Shown in pieces: positions 29,088 through 36,459 of a stretch of 40,379 bases of DNA. Numbering within the stretch: the stretch's first letter is position 1; every line of letters starts with the position of its first letter. The stretch lies in IMG/VR virus record IMGVR_UViG_3300013131_004432, positions 1-40,379 of that record, one strand, 5' to 3'. The notes under the pieces were generated by a model. That model was not told the origin of the DNA. It saw nothing but the letters and a program-made list of their open reading frames with translations, and searched no databases. The DNA comes from a virus. The translations under genes were made by a program, and so were the position numbers.

Positions 29088-30026
29088 ATGGCACGAGCCC
29101 ATGGGGCGCGGGCGCAGATGGCGCTTGCGTTTGAGACCACCTATGGCACCGCCCCGACAACGGGGTTCCGGGTGGTGCCCTTTGTCAGCACGACGCTCGG
29201 CTCCGAGCAGCCGCTGATTGCCTCGGAGCTTTTGGGCCAGGGGCGTGATCCGCTGGCCCCGATCAAGGACGCGGTGACGGCAGATGGCGACGTCGTTGTG
29301 CCGCTCGATGTCGAAAACTTCGGCCTTTGGCTGAAGGCGGCCTTCGGGGCGCCGACGAGCACCGGCACCACGCCGAAGACTCATACGTTCCAGTCGGGGG
29401 GCTGGGCTCTGCCAAGCATGGCCATCGAGACGGCCATGCCTGAAGTGCCGCGCTATGCGATGTACACGGGCTGCGTCTGCGATCAGCTCAGTTGGCAGAT
29501 GGCGCGCTCGGGGTTTTTGACGGCGACGGCCCGTCTGGTGGCCCAGGGCGAGAGTGTCACTGCCGCCACGGCCGCAGGCACGCCAAACTCCCTTTCGCTG
29601 CAGCGCTTTGGCCACTTCAACGGATCGATCAGCCGCAACGGGGTGCCGCTTGGCAATGTCATCTCGGCTGAGGTGACTTACTCTAACGGCCTCGACCGGA
29701 TCGAGACCATCCGCTCGGATGGCAAGGTCGAGGGGGTTGATCCCGGCATGGCAGCGCTGACCGGCAAGATTGAGGCCCGCTTTGCCGACACGACGCTGAT
29801 CACCCAAGCGATGGATGGCACACCTTGCGAGTTGGTCTTTGCTTGGAGCCTTGGGGCCAATGCCAGCTTCAGCTTCACGGCGCATGCTGTCTATCTGCCG
29901 CGGCCCCGGATTGAGATCCCGGGGCCACAAGGGATCCAGGCCAGTTTCGACTGGCAGGCAGCCAAGGCGGCGAGCCCCGCCCGCATGTGTACCGCCACCC
30001 TCGTCAACACTGTCACCTCCTATTGA
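29088..30026 (+). CDS. Phage major tail tube protein
   Basis: 312 residues, MARAHGARAQMALAFETTYG onwards, of the phage tail tube family found in alphaproteobacterial siphoviruses. Typical features are early ETTYGTAPTTGFRVVPFVST, DAVTADGDVVVPLDVENFG and WLKAAFGAPTSTGT, a Ser/Thr-rich beta-sheet middle, and a C-terminal Ig-like part (ELVFAWSLGANASFSFTAHA). GGGAGAAACAGG precedes the ATG. It polymerises into the tail tube. The next genes are the tail assembly chaperones, as in lambda V-G-GT. Confidence 0.88.
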   Translation: MARAHGARAQMALAFETTYGTAPTTGFRVVPFVSTTLGSEQPLIASELLGQGRDPLAPIKDAVTADGDVVVPLDVENFGLWLKAAFGAPTSTGTTPKTHTFQSGGWALPSMAIETAMPEVPRYAMYTGCVCDQLSWQMARSGFLTATARLVAQGESVTAATAAGTPNSLSLQRFGHFNGSISRNGVPLGNVISAEVTYSNGLDRIETIRSDGKVEGVDPGMAALTGKIEARFADTTLITQAMDGTPCELVFAWSLGANASFSFTAHAVYLPRPRIEIPGPQGIQASFDWQAAKAASPARMCTATLVNTVTSY

Positions 30027-30042
30027 GAGGATCCCTTCCGCC

Positions 30043-30480
30043 ATGCTGACCCTTGATCTCTGCAGTGCGCCGTCCTGGTGTGACCTTCTTCCCGGCCTGC
30101 GCGTGAAACTCCGCCCGCTAACGACAGCGCTGATGGTCGCCAGCCGCGCGGATCCCGCAATTGCGGCCCTCACCGAAGGGACAGCGCCTGAAGAGGCCGC
30201 CCTTGCCATGGCCAAGGCGCTGGCGCGGCGCGCGATCCTCGACTGGGACGGCGTTGGCGATGCTACGGGGGAGGTCTTACCTGTCAGCCCCGAGGCGATC
30301 GACGCGCTGCTTGAGCTTTGGCCGGTCTTTGAGGCCTTCCAGACCCGCTATGTCGCCAAGGGCCTGCTTTTGGATGCCGAAAAAAACGTCTCATCGCCCT
30401 TGCCGATTGGGAGTTCGGCGGGGGCGGCGGCTATTGCGCCGCCTGTGGATCCCTCTGTCCCGAGTGCCCCGCACGGCTGA
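30043..30480 (+). CDS. Tail assembly chaperone G-like, unshifted product
   Basis: 145 residues from MLTLDLCSAPSWCDLLPGLR. It starts 16 bp after the tail tube stop, and the long upstream extension to 29815 is rejected because it runs antisense-like through the tube gene. Seen are KLRPLTTALMVASRADPAIA and a helical middle (EAALAMAKALARRAILDWDG, then AIDALLELWPVFEAFQTRYV). After residue 112 the message holds a slippery A-AAA-AAC heptamer, and the in-frame tail (SSPLPIGSSAGAAAIAPPVD) looks like low-value coding. This is the gpG position; it coats the tape measure during tail assembly. Confidence 0.8.
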   Translation: MLTLDLCSAPSWCDLLPGLRVKLRPLTTALMVASRADPAIAALTEGTAPEEAALAMAKALARRAILDWDGVGDATGEVLPVSPEAIDALLELWPVFEAFQTRYVAKGLLLDAEKNVSSPLPIGSSAGAAAIAPPVDPSVPSAPHG

Positions 30481-30710
30481 ACGCGCCGCAGACTTGGGAG
30501 GGCGCGCAAATCTGGGACCTCGTTCAGCGTCTTGGCGGGCAATTGCGTCTCATTCCCGGCGCGGTGATCGGCTGGGATATGGGGGCCGCACTGGCGCTCG
30601 GGGCGGCCCTTGGCATCCCGGTGCTGGCGGTTGCGGAGCTTTTGCCGCCCATTGAGGCGGTGATGGTGCGCAAGATCAATGAAGCGATGCAGGCCGACGC
30701 TGGCGGCTAA
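30043..30710 (+). CDS. G-T tail chaperone fusion made by -1 ribosomal frameshift
   Basis: The slippery heptamer A-AAA-AAC at 30381-30387 is in the correct phase with frame zero (GAA AAA AAC). Slipping back one base opens a frame from 30387 to TAA at 30708-30710, adding 107 codons: RLIALADWEFGGGGGYCAAC, a Cys cluster with spacing CxxCxxxCxxC, then a helical domain (TWEGAQIWDLVQRLGGQLRL, GWDMGAALALGAALGIPVLA, MVRKINEAMQ). This has no start of its own and clearly codes. A 7-bp hairpin, GGCGGCG/CGCCGCC at 30423-30443, lies 35 nt downstream. The G/GT arrangement is known for lambda and many long-tailed phages. The fusion binds tape measure and tube proteins. Confidence 0.85.
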
Positions 30711-30730
30711 TCTGTCAGGCTTTGCCCCGC

Positions 30731-31021
30731 TTAGGCCGCTCGAAGGGGCTGGATTCCTGTGAGGTCTACCTTCTCGCGGGCGCGGGCCAAATCCCAGGAC
30801 CGTTGCAGGTTCATCCAGTATTCTGGCGTGGTGCCAAAGAAGGTTGCAAGGCGCATGGCCGTGTCGGCAGACAAGGTCGTCTCGCCCTTGACCAGCCGTT
30901 CGATCCGGGTGCGCGGCACAGCCAGGCGCTTTGCCAAGGCTGGCGCACTCATCTCCAGCGGCTCCAGATAGAGCAACGAGAGCACTTCACCAGGATGGAA
31001 AGGATTATGCAGCAGGCTCAT
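30731..31021 (-). CDS. higA: HigA-family antitoxin (VapI-like XRE)
   Basis: 96 residues with the HigA signature: MSLLHNPFHPGEVLSLLYLE, then MSAPALAKRLAVPRTRIERLV, KGETTLSADTAMRLATFFGT and TPEYWMNLQRSWDLARA. The XRE HTH spans about 25-75. It follows the toxin gene by 11 bp in the toxin-first higBA order. It would bind both its toxin and the operator at 31324-31340. It is leftward, beginning the second large antisense block in the late operon. Confidence 0.9.
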   Translation of the reverse strand: MSLLHNPFHPGEVLSLLYLEPLEMSAPALAKRLAVPRTRIERLVKGETTLSADTAMRLATFFGTTPEYWMNLQRSWDLARAREKVDLTGIQPLRAA

Positions 31022-31032
31022 CGTGTCTCCTT

Positions 31033-31314
31033 TCAGTGATAATCTACAAGTTCAACTTCGGCTGGACCTTGATCTGTCCAGACAAAACAAATGCGCCATT
31101 GGCCGTTGATGCGGACCGAATGCTGGCCGATCCGGTCGCCAACCAAGGCTTCCAGATGGTTGCCCGGCGGAAAGCGCAAGTCTTCCAAGACAACCGCCGC
31201 ATCCAACGCAGAAAGCATAGCACGCGTTCGCCGTACCAGATCCGCCGGAAAGCCTTTGCCGAAACGGTCAGAGAGCGCCTGCTCAGTCAGTTTGCCGCGA
31301 ATGCTGATGATCAT
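31033..31314 (-). CDS. higB: HigB-family toxin (RelE superfamily)
   Basis: 93 residues of the classic HigB family of mRNA interferases. Seen are MIISIRGKLTEQALSDRFGK, an Arg-rich VRRTRAMLSALDAA, LRFPPGNHLEALVGDRIGQH and SVRINGQWRICFVWTDQGPA, then EVELVDYH at the end, all standard for HigB. The protein cuts mRNA on translating ribosomes unless HigA is bound. It is unrelated in detail to the Gp49-type toxin at 27160-27513, so the two higBA modules are separate acquisitions rather than a duplication. Confidence 0.9.
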   Translation of the reverse strand: MIISIRGKLTEQALSDRFGKGFPADLVRRTRAMLSALDAAVVLEDLRFPPGNHLEALVGDRIGQHSVRINGQWRICFVWTDQGPAEVELVDYH

Positions 31315-31323
31315 GCCAAGTAT

Positions 31324-31340
31324 GTATCATGTCGTGATAC
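31324..31340 (-). promoter_or_regulatory. higBA operator and likely promoter
   Basis: GTATCA-TGTCG-TGATAC is a perfect 6-bp-arm palindrome 10 bp upstream of the HigB start. Read leftward, TTGATT just before it and TACATA just after are 17 bp apart and could be -35 and -10, with the palindrome between them. HigA-type antitoxins bind such sites. Confidence 0.6.
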
Positions 31341-31361
31341 GAAAATCAAGGAGCCAGAGCC

Positions 31362-31418
31362 ATGTCACAAAAGAAGATCTCCGCCCGGCTTGTCGCTATT
31401 GGGGCTGTCATCTTTTGA
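31362..31418 (+). pseudogene. Remnant 5' end of a tape-measure gene
   Basis: A 19-codon frame (MSQKKISARLVAIGAVIF, stop) on the late-gene strand. Its first 15 residues match the start of the tape-measure protein at 32072 (MSEKKVSVRLIAVGG) at nine positions with conservative changes elsewhere, and the DNA matches at about 80% over 43 bp. The leader before it (AAAATCAAGGA) also matches the leader of the true gene. Homology ends next to the stop of the vapC gene at 31408. It is the broken-off start of an earlier tape-measure gene, left behind when vapBC came in. Confidence 0.8.
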
Positions 31419-31788
31419 TCTTCTCGATCAGGGTGACCCCGGGCAGACCCTCGAAATGCTTGTCGCAGGTCAGCAGTTCCGCTCCCTTGGCGCGGGCGGT
31501 CGCAAACATGATGGCATCGGCCGTTGCAAGCTTGTGGTTGCGGCAGGCCTCTGCCGCCGCGATGGCGATTTCTGTGTCGAGCGGGACCACCTGGCAGACT
31601 TGTGTAAAGGCAATGACCTGATCTGCCTTATCCTCGCCCGCTTCCCGCGTCAGCCACTTCGCCAGTTCCAGCTGAACCATGCTGGGCACAAGCCAGTCGG
31701 ACTGTTCAGGCAGATGTGCCGCCAGTTTGTCGCCGGTCGGCGACCCGATCAGCCATTCGATCCAGGCGGATGTATCGACGAGGATCAT
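31408..31788 (-). CDS. vapC: VapC-like PIN-domain toxin
   Basis: 126-residue PIN-domain ribonuclease. Acidic metal-binding residues are in place: D5 (MILVDTSAW), E41 (VQLELAKW), D91 (LATADAIM) and D109 (LLTCDKHF). VapC toxins cut tRNA or rRNA when released from VapB. The start overlaps the VapB stop by one base (TGATG). Leftward; its stop lies directly beside the tape-measure remnant on the other strand. Confidence 0.9.
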   Translation of the reverse strand: MILVDTSAWIEWLIGSPTGDKLAAHLPEQSDWLVPSMVQLELAKWLTREAGEDKADQVIAFTQVCQVVPLDTEIAIAAAEACRNHKLATADAIMFATARAKGAELLTCDKHFEGLPGVTLIEKIKR

Positions 31789-32000
31789 CAGAAGCGGTCC
31801 GCTCGATCACGGTAATCGGCGGAAGATGCGCCGCGGGCCAGGCCCTTTAGAGCATCACGTTTGGGAACCGGGACCAGTAAGACGCCAGTGCCCTTCGGAA
31901 TGAAGGCAAAGGTCAGACCTGCCTCCCAATGCTGGGCGCTGCGGATCGCCTTTGGGATGGAGATCTGGAACTTCGAGGAAAGGGTCGCGGTCTCGGACAT
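31788..32000 (-). CDS. vapB: VapB-like antitoxin (AbrB/MazE-type)
   Basis: 70 residues from MSETATLSSKFQISIPKAIR. The ATG at 32000 lies 9 nt after GGAGG; another ATG at 32006 is only 3 nt from it. The swapped-hairpin AbrB fold is evident in the first 50 residues (TLSSKFQISIPKAIR, then GLTFAFIPKGTGVLLVPVP), and the C-terminal part (RDALKGLARGASSADYRDRA) is the toxin-binding segment. It would bind the palindrome TCGATATCGA at 32019-32028, 19 bp upstream. Confidence 0.87.
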   Translation of the reverse strand: MSETATLSSKFQISIPKAIRSAQHWEAGLTFAFIPKGTGVLLVPVPKRDALKGLARGASSADYRDRADRF

Positions 32001-32018
32001 GATCATACGCCTCCATGA

Positions 32019-32028
32019 TCGATATCGA
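32019..32028. promoter_or_regulatory. Palindrome upstream of vapBC
   Basis: TCGATATCGA is a perfect 10-bp palindrome just upstream of the vapB start and 44 bp before the tape-measure start on the other strand. It is the likely VapB operator; no firm -35/-10 pair can be assigned. Confidence 0.4.
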
Positions 32029-32071
32029 CAACGTAAGACAGCTATAGCCCAAAATCAAGGATCCCGCCTCC

Positions 32072-34531
32072 ATGTCAGAAAAGAAGGTCTCCGTCCGGCT
32101 TATCGCTGTCGGCGGCCGGCAGGTGCGGGCCGAGCTTGAAGGGATCGGCGAGGCGGGCGCGCGCGGCTTTGGCCGGCTCTCGGCTGAGATGACCGCGGCC
32201 AATGCGCGGCTCGCGGGTTTTGCCAGCAAGGCGGGGATAGCGCTGGCCGCCCTGACCGCAGCCGCCACGGCAGCCGGTGTGGCGATGATCCGCTCGGGGC
32301 TCGAGGTGATCGGCGCGCAGGCGGATATGGCGGCCTCGCTTGGCACGACGGTGGAAAGCCTGCAGGTCTTGACCTGGGCGGGGGAGTTGGCCGGGGTCTC
32401 GCTCGGAGAGATCGAACAGGCGACAAAAAAGCTGACGACGCGGCTTTCCGAGGCGGCGACGGGGTCAGGCACGGCGGTCAAGGCGCTGGCGCGTTTGAAC
32501 CTGACGGCGACGGATCTGCAGGCCTTGCCTTTGGATCAAAGGATAGTCGCCATTCAAGAGGCGCTGAATACGCTTGTCCCGGAGGCAGAGCGCGCGGCGG
32601 TGGCCTCGGACCTCTTTGGCGACAAGGCAGCCCTGGCCTTCCTGCGGGTCGATCCCGCAACCTTGCGCGCGGCGGCAAGGGATGTGCGCGACTTTGGCGT
32701 GGCGGTCAGTGCCAGTGACGCGGCGCAGATCGAACGAACGGGAGATGCGATTGCCAAGTTGAGCCTGATCTGGCTCGGCCTCACGAACCGTCTGACGGCG
32801 GCGGTTGCGCCTGCCTTGGAAGCGGTGGCCAATGCACTTGCTGACCTGGCGCGCGGCACGGGGCCGCTGGGACAGGCGATCAACGGGATCTTCGACAACC
32901 TTGGACGGCTTGCGACTTATGCAGGGACTTTTGCTGCCCTGATGGCCGGGCGCTGGGTGGCGGGACTGGCTGCGGCCGCTCTTTCGGTCAAAGGGCTGGC
33001 AATGGGGCTGACGGTTCTGCGCGGGGCGCTCATTCGCACCGGCATCGGTGCGCTGATCGTTGGCGCGGGGGAGCTCGTCTATCAGTTTACTGAGCTTGTC
33101 GGCAAAGTCGGTGGGGTTGGTGCAGCCTTTGGCCTCTTGCGCGATGTAGCGGCCGAGGCGTGGAACCGGTTGGCCCTGGCAGCGACAGGCGCCTGGACTC
33201 GCGTCGAGGCCGGCTGGGCTGGCGCGCAGGCCATGATCTACGAGGGGCTGCAATCAGCACTCGCCGCGGTGGTGGGCTGGGGCAATTCTGCGGTCGGCAG
33301 CTTCCAAGGCGCCTTTGATGCGGTGAAGGCGATCTGGGGCGCCCTGCCGCAGGCGATTGGGGATTTTGCCTATCAAGCCGCCAACGGTCTGATCGACGGC
33401 GTCGAGGCGATGCTGAATGCCGTGGTCACCCGGATCAACCGCTTCATCGAGGGGCTGAACGCGGCGCTGGACCTGTTGCCGGACTGGGCCACCGGTGAAG
33501 GTGGCATCAAGATCGGCACGCTTGATGCCGTCGATCTTGGCGGCATTGCCAATCCCTTCGCGGGGGCCGCCACCGCTGCGGGCACGGCGGCGGCAGATGC
33601 CTTCCGCGTCGCGATGGGCAAGACCTATGTAGATGCCCCCGACCTCTTCGGTGGCATGGCCACGGCGGCGCGCACCCGGGCCGATGGTTATGCTGAGGCG
33701 GCGGGGATGCTGTCAGAGGCGGCATCACGGCCGATGACCGCTTGGGCCGCCCTGAAATCCGCGATCTTCGGCGCGGGCACCGAGGGGGAAGCGGGTTTGG
33801 ACCAAGCCGCCACTGCCGCCGACGCGCTGTCGGAGGGTTTAGAAAATGCCGGCCAATCCGCCGGTGGGGCTGGAGGGGCGGCGAAGAAGGCGGCGGATGA
33901 GGCGGCCACGGGATGGGCGGCGGTCACGAAGTCGCTCTCTGACTATGCCAAGGGCGCGATGGAGTGGGGCAAGGGCCTTGGCGAGACGCTGACGGGCGCC
34001 TTCTCCTCGGCCGAAAACGCCTTCCGGCAGTTTGTCACCACCGGCAAGTTCGACTTCAGATCGCTCATCTCCTCGATCCTGGCCGATCTTGCGGTGCTGT
34101 CATTCAAACGCGCGGTGCTTGGGCCAATCGCGGATGCGCTGTCCTTTGCCTTTGGCGGCGGGAGCTTTCTGGATGGCCTTGTGGCGCATAACGGTGCCGT
34201 TGTCGGCACCAGTGGGTCGACCCGATCCGTCCCCGCCATGGTCTTCGCAGGCGCGCCGCGGATGCATGAGGGCGGCTGGGCGGGTCTCAAGCCCGATGAG
34301 GTGCCGGCCATCCTGCAGCGCGGGGAGCGCGTACTGTCGCGCCGAGAGCTTGCAAGCCAAGGGCGTGCTGGCGGGGCCGTTCCCGGTATCACGGTGAACA
34401 TCGACGCGCGTGGTGCGCAGGTGGGTGTGGCCGAACAGATCAATGCAAAATTGCGGACTGCTATCCCGGAAATCGCCCGCATCGCAAAGGAAAGCGTGGC
34501 CGACGGCCGGCGCAGAGGTCAGGGGATTTGA
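32072..34531 (+). CDS. Phage tail tape measure protein
   Basis: 819 residues. The N-terminus (MSEKKVSVRLIAVGGRQVRA) is followed by long Ala-rich helices (MTAANARLAGFASKAG), a typical tape-measure segment (AALGTTVESLQVLTWAGELA, LGEIEQATKKLTTRLSEAA), hydrophobic stretches near 285-345 (GTFAALMAGRWVAGLAAAAL) and a C-terminal part with RSLISSILADLAVLSF and HEGGWAGLKPDEVPAILQRG, the latter shared by many lambda-like tape measures. It fixes tail length and is ejected with DNA. Its leader and first 15 codons have a divergent copy at 31341-31404, on the other side of vapBC. Confidence 0.93.
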   Translation: MSEKKVSVRLIAVGGRQVRAELEGIGEAGARGFGRLSAEMTAANARLAGFASKAGIALAALTAAATAAGVAMIRSGLEVIGAQADMAASLGTTVESLQVLTWAGELAGVSLGEIEQATKKLTTRLSEAATGSGTAVKALARLNLTATDLQALPLDQRIVAIQEALNTLVPEAERAAVASDLFGDKAALAFLRVDPATLRAAARDVRDFGVAVSASDAAQIERTGDAIAKLSLIWLGLTNRLTAAVAPALEAVANALADLARGTGPLGQAINGIFDNLGRLATYAGTFAALMAGRWVAGLAAAALSVKGLAMGLTVLRGALIRTGIGALIVGAGELVYQFTELVGKVGGVGAAFGLLRDVAAEAWNRLALAATGAWTRVEAGWAGAQAMIYEGLQSALAAVVGWGNSAVGSFQGAFDAVKAIWGALPQAIGDFAYQAANGLIDGVEAMLNAVVTRINRFIEGLNAALDLLPDWATGEGGIKIGTLDAVDLGGIANPFAGAATAAGTAAADAFRVAMGKTYVDAPDLFGGMATAARTRADGYAEAAGMLSEAASRPMTAWAALKSAIFGAGTEGEAGLDQAATAADALSEGLENAGQSAGGAGGAAKKAADEAATGWAAVTKSLSDYAKGAMEWGKGLGETLTGAFSSAENAFRQFVTTGKFDFRSLISSILADLAVLSFKRAVLGPIADALSFAFGGGSFLDGLVAHNGAVVGTSGSTRSVPAMVFAGAPRMHEGGWAGLKPDEVPAILQRGERVLSRRELASQGRAGGAVPGITVNIDARGAQVGVAEQINAKLRTAIPEIARIAKESVADGRRRGQGI

Positions 34532-34533
34532 TT

Positions 34534-35121
34534 ATGGCGATTCCGATCTTGCCTCAGACGCTGGTGACCTCGCTCGAGCGGCGGCTGGTCAGTTCTGTGG
34601 CGGAGGCGCGTTCCCCGTTTACCGGCACCTCGCAGATCCAGGATTGGGGGGCCTCGTGGTGGGAGTATCAGATCGAGATGGCTGTGACCCAAGGGGCGAA
34701 TGCACGGCGGTTGTCGGCTTTCTTTGCAGCCCTTGGCGGCCTCAGGGGGCGGTTTTTGTTCCCCGATCCGTCGATCGAGGTGCCGCTGGCGGTGGGTAAT
34801 CCTTACGTGACCGCAGCCCAAAGTGCTGGTGCATCGACATTGCAAACCACCGGTTGGGGGCTGGGTCTCCGCGCGGGCGACTTCTTCCAACTCGGCGCCG
34901 ATGTGACGACCCGGCTTTATCAGCTGACCACGGATGTGGCGCCCGTGGGCGGTGAGGCGGTGCTGTCCTTCGTGCCGTCGCTCAGGTCGGCGGTATCGGC
35001 TGGCACGTTCCTTGGCGTTGACACCCCCTCCGCGCTCCTGCGGCTGACGGCCCCGGTGCCGACGGTGATAGGCCGGGCCGACCAGCACCGCTTCACCCTC
35101 TCGGCGCGCGAAGCACTTTGA
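34534..35121 (+). CDS. Distal minor tail protein (gpM-position)
   Basis: 195 residues from MAIPILPQTLVTSLERRLVS (ATG at 34534, just after the tape-measure stop). Beta-rich, with SQIQDWGASWWEYQIEMAVT, AFFAALGGLRGRFLFPDPSI and DFFQLGADVTTRLYQLTTDV. This pattern and place after the tape measure correspond to the distal tail proteins of siphoviruses (lambda M or similar), which start tail-tip assembly. The assignment is by synteny and general pattern. Confidence 0.7.
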   Translation: MAIPILPQTLVTSLERRLVSSVAEARSPFTGTSQIQDWGASWWEYQIEMAVTQGANARRLSAFFAALGGLRGRFLFPDPSIEVPLAVGNPYVTAAQSAGASTLQTTGWGLGLRAGDFFQLGADVTTRLYQLTTDVAPVGGEAVLSFVPSLRSAVSAGTFLGVDTPSALLRLTAPVPTVIGRADQHRFTLSAREAL

Positions 35122-35161
35122 AGCTTCGTCTTGTACAGGCAACGATCGCGAAAGTTCCCCC

Positions 35162-35722
35162 ATGTCGCGTGATCTCACCGCCGCCTTCGCTTCTGCGCTG
35201 GCGGATCAGACCCTGCGGCCAGTTATCTTCTTTGAGGGCCAGTTTGCTTCGGGCTGGGTGCGGATCTGGTCAGGCTTGGGAGAGGTGAGCTGGAATGGCC
35301 AGACATGGTCTGGGGCTGGGTCGCTCTTGGGCCTCGGCTCCTTGGATGAGACCGGCGAAGTCGTGGCTGGCGGAACCGCGATCTCGCTTTCTGGCGTGCC
35401 GCTCGATCTGGTGCAGATGGCCATCGAGGAAGCGCGGCAGGGATTGCCGGGCCGGATTTGGCTTGGGCTCTTGGCCGAAGATGGCAGCATCATCTCCAAC
35501 CCGGTGCAGGCCTTCTCCGGCCGTCTCGATGTTCCAGAAATCAAGGATGATGCAGACACCTGCACGATCACCATCAGCTATGAAAGCCGTCTCATAGACC
35601 TGACCGTGGCGCGGGCCTGGCGTTACACGCATGAGAGTCAGCAGGTGCTGTTCCCGGGTGATATGGGGTTTGAATATGTGACCGCGATCCAGGATCGAGA
35701 GATCACTTGGGGTCGGGGGTGA
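35162..35722 (+). CDS. Distal tail protein (gpL / DUF2163-like position)
   Basis: 186 residues, MSRDLTAAFASALADQTLRP onwards. Seen are VIFFEGQFASGWVRIWSGLG, a turn-rich WNGQTWSGAGSLLGLGSLDE and DTCTITISYESRLIDLTVAR near the end, features of the tail hub proteins between the distal tail protein and the peptidase in alphaproteobacterial phages. It probably forms part of the tail tip ring. The 40-bp gap before it has no cargo, but the vapBC pair lies directly after its stop. Confidence 0.7.
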   Translation: MSRDLTAAFASALADQTLRPVIFFEGQFASGWVRIWSGLGEVSWNGQTWSGAGSLLGLGSLDETGEVVAGGTAISLSGVPLDLVQMAIEEARQGLPGRIWLGLLAEDGSIISNPVQAFSGRLDVPEIKDDADTCTITISYESRLIDLTVARAWRYTHESQQVLFPGDMGFEYVTAIQDREITWGRG

Positions 35723-35745
35723 GACAGCGTGAGATAAACGTCGGT

Positions 35746-36144
35746 TCAGGATTTGAACGGGTTGGTGATTGTAAGCCGCCCCTCGACCAAGAGGCCATCC
35801 TGCATGTCTTCAGAATAGAGCGTGGTGCATCGATTTTGCAGGGCTGCGGCGACGATCATCGCATCATAGACAGAAAATCCGTAACGCTCGCCAAGGGCGC
35901 GCCCAATCTCATGGGTCGTGGGCGTCAGGGCAACGACAGGGCAAATCTGGCATATGCTGTCGAGGAAAACGCCAGCTTCCTGCCAGCTCATCGCGGCTTT
36001 GCGGATACAGTTGACGAGGGTCTCGTTGAGGACCTGAACGCTGATCATCCCGCCTTGGGCGATGAGGTGTTCGGCCTTCTCGGCCTTTGCGCTCTCATCC
36101 AGCAAATAGAGGATAATGTTTGTGTCGAAAAAATTAGCGCTCAT
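35746..36144 (-). CDS. vapC: VapC-like PIN-domain toxin
   Basis: 132 residues from MSANFFDTNIILYLLDESAK (ATG at 36144, overlapping the end of vapB; a GTG at 36156 is possible). PIN-domain residues are present: D7 (FFDTNIILY), E41 (QVLNETL), D94 (SVYDAMIVAAA) and D113 (YSEDMQDG). The sequence is quite different from the vapC at 31408-31788, so this is an independent module. It cuts RNA unless bound by VapB. Leftward, inside the tail-tip gene block. Confidence 0.9.
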   Translation of the reverse strand: MSANFFDTNIILYLLDESAKAEKAEHLIAQGGMISVQVLNETLVNCIRKAAMSWQEAGVFLDSICQICPVVALTPTTHEIGRALGERYGFSVYDAMIVAAALQNRCTTLYSEDMQDGLLVEGRLTITNPFKS

Positions 36145-36361
36145 GCGTATCGTCACGGCTTAGACGCGCGGTGGCGGGAAGGCGCCCACGGAAGGGCCGC
36201 AGTGCGGCCAAGACTTCCTCAGGTCGCTGATGACGCGCGAGGGCAATGCCGGTCCCATCGGCATGAATATCAATGTCGTCACCCTCTTTGAGGCCCAGTT
36301 GGCGAACAAGCTCGGCGGGGAGACGGATGGCAAGAGAATTACCCCATTTTGCGACTTGCAT
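36134..36361 (-). CDS. vapB: VapB-like antitoxin (AbrB/SpoVT type)
   Basis: 75 residues from MQVAKWGNSLAIRLPAELVR. The ATG at 36361 has GGAGG 7 nt upstream, and the longer upstream extension is rejected as it is Arg-rich noise. The AbrB fold (KWGNSLAIRLPAELVRQLGL, then GDDIDIHADGTGIALAR) occupies the first 50 residues, and the tail (LRPFRGRLPATARLSRDDTH) should wrap the toxin. It overlaps vapC by 11 bp. An imperfect inverted repeat lies upstream at 36380-36405. Confidence 0.88.
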   Translation of the reverse strand: MQVAKWGNSLAIRLPAELVRQLGLKEGDDIDIHADGTGIALARHQRPEEVLAALRPFRGRLPATARLSRDDTHER

Positions 36362-36379
36362 GGCAGTCCTCCATTGCTT

Positions 36380-36405
36380 GGATACACTGATAGAGATGTA
36401 TATCC
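36380..36405 (-). promoter_or_regulatory. Inverted repeat upstream of vapBC
   Basis: GGATACA (36380-36386) is opposed by TGTATATCC (36397-36405), an inverted repeat with a 2-nt insert in one arm, 19 bp before the vapB start. A TTGCAA hexamer just upstream in the leftward direction could be the -35. It is a likely VapBC operator. Confidence 0.4.
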
Positions 36406-36459
36406 ATTGCGAGATATTTGCAAGACCAACGGCACACATGTTGAGAGAAGGGCAGACCC

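Noticed and set aside
29070-30215. A 381-residue leftward frame opposite the tail tube gene
   Set aside because: It is antisense shadow of the tube and chaperone genes and shows no domain; unlike the true antisense cargo it does not sit in a gap.
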